Source: an uncultured Bacilli bacterium
GTDB lineage: Bacteria > Bacillota_I > Bacilli_A > RF39 > UBA660
Direction: 5' to 3'
NCBI GenBank assembly: GCA_947632625.1
Contig: CANRPZ010000004.1
Span: forward strand, 1-34,025
DNA: 34,025 nucleotides
The notes beneath the pieces were generated by a model, which saw only the letters and a list, made by a program, of their open reading frames with translations, was not told the origin of the DNA and did not search any database. Numbering within the stretch: the stretch's first letter is position 1; each line of letters begins with the position of its first letter. The translations under genes and the position numbers were made by a program. Below, piece by piece: positions 32,410 to 34,025 of this stretch.

Positions 32410-33504
32410 TTAACGTTTAGTTTTAATTAATACATTTTGTTCCTTAAGACTAGTACGAATTCTATTTTCAAGTTCTACTATCTCTTCATAAGTAAGTTCA
32501 TCGGCCGAATAAGATTCTTTATAGTCTTCTATATTCGCTATAGCGCATGTTTTACCTACAAATAAATCATTTTCATTTAAAGAAATAAATTCTTTTTGAT
32601 CCGCAATTTTGTCTTCACTTTCAAAAACAGGATCATTTGTATCAATTTTTAAACCTCTTGTTGGATCCGTAATGCTATAATAATAATTTTGGTACTCAAA
32701 AGTATAAATATCGTATGGGTCACTAGCTTCGATTATTTCCAAATATTTCTTTGAATCAATAAGAAAACCATCGTTTAAATCTTCACAATAGGCAAAATAC
32801 AATCCCTCTTTTTGAAAAGTATTTTGTTCTATTTTTTGATTTACTTGTTCTATCACATCTAAACTATTATTGTTCATCGCTTCTTCTATCGCTTTTAATT
32901 CTTCTAAACTATAATAGCTCTTCTCTTTATATTCTTTTGGTATAGGAAGATTATTTATATCATGAACTAAATAATATTGTAGATTATAATCAGGAATCCA
33001 ACCATTAAAAGGACAAGAATTTACTCTTACGCTTTCTTTTATCTCATCATACTTATAACTAAGACCATTTACTAGATCTTGGCGATAGCATTTATTTGGA
33101 TAAGCCAATTGATCATTGGTAATAGAAACATAAACATTTTCTTTAAAAGATAAATTTGTACCAGCTCCTAAATCGATATCCACAATATTTTCTTTAACAA
33201 AATGATATTCTGGTGTTCCTTCTTTGTCGTTTGTAACCACAGCCATTAAATCATTTTTATAATAACGATCTTCTACTCTATCTATTTTAAAATTTTCTGC
33301 TAAATCATCATATTGTCTTTGTAAATCTTCATATTGGTCTTGCAAATCTTCATATTGTTCTTGTAAATGATCATATTTTGTTTGTAATTCAGATGTTGAT
33401 TTACAAGAGGTTAATATTAATGAAAGTCCCAAGAAGGCAAAACTTATTATTTGTTTTTTAAATCCCTTTTTTTCTTTACTAGCACGAATACTTTTTATTT
33501 TCAT
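32410..33504 (-). CDS. lipoprotein with N-terminal coiled coil, unknown function
   Basis: The 364-residue protein has a basic N-terminus, a hydrophobic stretch and lipobox ILTSC with Cys at 34. A coiled coil of three near-identical heptads (YEDLQDQ, YEDLQRQ, YDDLAEN) follows at about 44-70. The remainder is a D/N/Y-rich external domain with several Cys (CYRQD, SCPFNG, YCEDL, CAIAN) that may form disulfides. I do not recognise it. The 21-bp repeat unit encoding the heptads may vary in copy number. It stands between the transposase remnant and murG with its own -10 (TATAAT at 33533-33538). Confidence 0.75.
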   Translation of the reverse strand: MKIKSIRASKEKKGFKKQIISFAFLGLSLILTSCKSTSELQTKYDHLQEQYEDLQDQYEDLQRQYDDLAENFKIDRVEDRYYKNDLMAVVTNDKEGTPEYHFVKENIVDIDLGAGTNLSFKENVYVSITNDQLAYPNKCYRQDLVNGLSYKYDEIKESVRVNSCPFNGWIPDYNLQYYLVHDINNLPIPKEYKEKSYYSLEELKAIEEAMNNNSLDVIEQVNQKIEQNTFQKEGLYFAYCEDLNDGFLIDSKKYLEIIEASDPYDIYTFEYQNYYYSITDPTRGLKIDTNDPVFESEDKIADQKEFISLNENDLFVGKTCAIANIEDYKESYSADELTYEEIVELENRIRTSLKEQNVLIKTKR

Positions 33505-33532
33505 TTAAAACTCTCCTTTATTTCGTATTTTT

Positions 33533-33538
33533 ATTATA
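33533..33538 (-). promoter_or_regulatory. -10 element of the lipoprotein gene
   Basis: TATAAT on the minus strand, about 30 nt before the ATG and preceded by ATTGAA-like sequence at 16 bp. Confidence 0.45.
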
Positions 33539-33555
33539 AACGTCACTAAAAAAAT

Positions 33556-33593
33556 TCAATAAAGAAGAAAACCATGTTTTTAGTTTTCTTCTT
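33556..33593 (-). terminator. hairpin at the end of the nuclease remnant
   Basis: 11-bp perfect stem AAGAAGAAAAC / GTTTTCTTCTT with a 10-nt loop that contains the stop codon (33580-33582). The T-run is weak (TTATTGAATTTTTTT). Confidence 0.6.
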
Positions 33594-33909
33594 TTAGCTT
33601 TTCTATTTCTTCTATTGATAAGCCAGTTGCTTCTGCAATTTGTTCTATTGGAATAGTTCCAAATTGCAATAATTTTTTAGCAATAGAATGTGTAGCTTCA
33701 TCCATACCGGTCTCTTTGGCATCCGCTATTTGTTGACGATGCTTCTCTTCCAAATCATAATATCCTGCAAATTCTGGGTCTGTGCTTAATTCTTTTACTG
33801 TTCTTACTACAGACATATATTCTTCATCCCCTTTGTAGAAATCTAGATGCTCATTTATTGTTTTCTTCTCTTTTAGTAACTTATAAGTTTCTATATTTCT
33901 TTGTCTATA
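33580..33909 (-). pseudogene. 3' remnant of a PD-(D/E)XK (Rpn-type) transposase/nuclease
   Basis: The open frame from 33909 to 33580 starts after an in-frame TAA (33910-33912) and has no upstream ATG, GTG or TTG before the ATG at 33816. Its 78-residue ATG-started part ends with AEATGLSIEEIEKLKEE and has a D-E-A-T-H-x2-A-K-K-L-L stretch, the typical C-terminal tail of the PDDEXK family of recombination-promoting nucleases/putative transposases. The N-terminal catalytic domain is missing. The residues before ATG 33816 (KEKKTINEHLDFYKGDEEYM) continue the family tail, which supports decay over a real short gene. Confidence 0.65.
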
Positions 33910-34025
33910 TTATATCAAAATGCTAAAGCAAAATCTATGTATATTTTCATTTGAGTTTCCGTATTTTAAAAAAATTTAGATATATTATGATGATTTTTAG
34001 TTTACATGTCTAATAATATTCTATT

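Overview
The window comes from a low-GC Gram-positive bacterium. It is strongly AT-rich, translation starts carry AGGAGG-type Shine-Dalgarno sites, and the conserved gene order is that of Bacilli: rpsU-yqeY-yqfC-yqfD-...-ybeY-dgkA-era-yqzL-recO-glycyl-tRNA synthetase, yqeG-yqeH, murG-divIB, rpsB-tsf-...-frr, sepF-divIVA. Trp is read from TGG and TGA is used as a stop, so the code is standard and not the Mycoplasma code. A pro-sigma-K homologue plus yqfC and yqfD point to an endospore former or a recent descendant of one. My best guess is an uncultured or gut-type Bacilli lineage near the Erysipelotrichia/Mollicutes branch; this is inference and not a database result.

Layout. 1-602 (+): the 3' part of tRNA-Ile, then tRNA-Glu and a small membrane protein. 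588-2616 (-): a membrane-anchored polysaccharide deacetylase and an unknown protein. 2703-8643 (-): yqeG-yqeH-mutL followed by a four-gene ABC exporter. 8803-9498 (+): sigK. 9508-10365 (-): sepF-divIVA, cell division. 10437-11816 (-): single-chain glycyl-tRNA synthetase behind a very compact T-box. 12015-17318 (-): the syntenic housekeeping and sporulation block from rpsU to recO, with a VanZ-like gene where phoH usually lies. 17420-25324 (-): three large repeat-rich surface proteins. 25595-29387 (-): rpsB-tsf, then a thioredoxin-like and a membrane protein, then frr; pyrH is not in its usual place. 29618-32329 (-): murG-divIB-queH and a small STAS-like protein. 32410-33909 (-): a lipoprotein and the remnant of a PD-(D/E)XK transposase-type nuclease. 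No gene or clear signal is visible in 33910-34025.

Most striking feature. The surface-protein cluster is headed by a promoter with perfect consensus hexamers (TTGACA and TATAAT) separated by 18 bp, 10 of which are an uninterrupted G tract. This is the layout of a slipped-strand, phase-variable promoter. The genes behind it encode an anchored Flg_new/Big2 protein, a secreted protein with five copies of an unrecognised ~100-140-residue repeat, and an anchored protein of 1163 residues. They look like a switchable surface layer or adhesin system.

Other points: the glycine T-box appears to lack a full Stem I, its terminator competes with Stem III, and five genes carry their stop codon inside the terminator hairpin. 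Ribosomal protein S2 has a Rho_N/SAP-like C-terminal extension. The thioredoxin-like protein lacks the redox cysteines.
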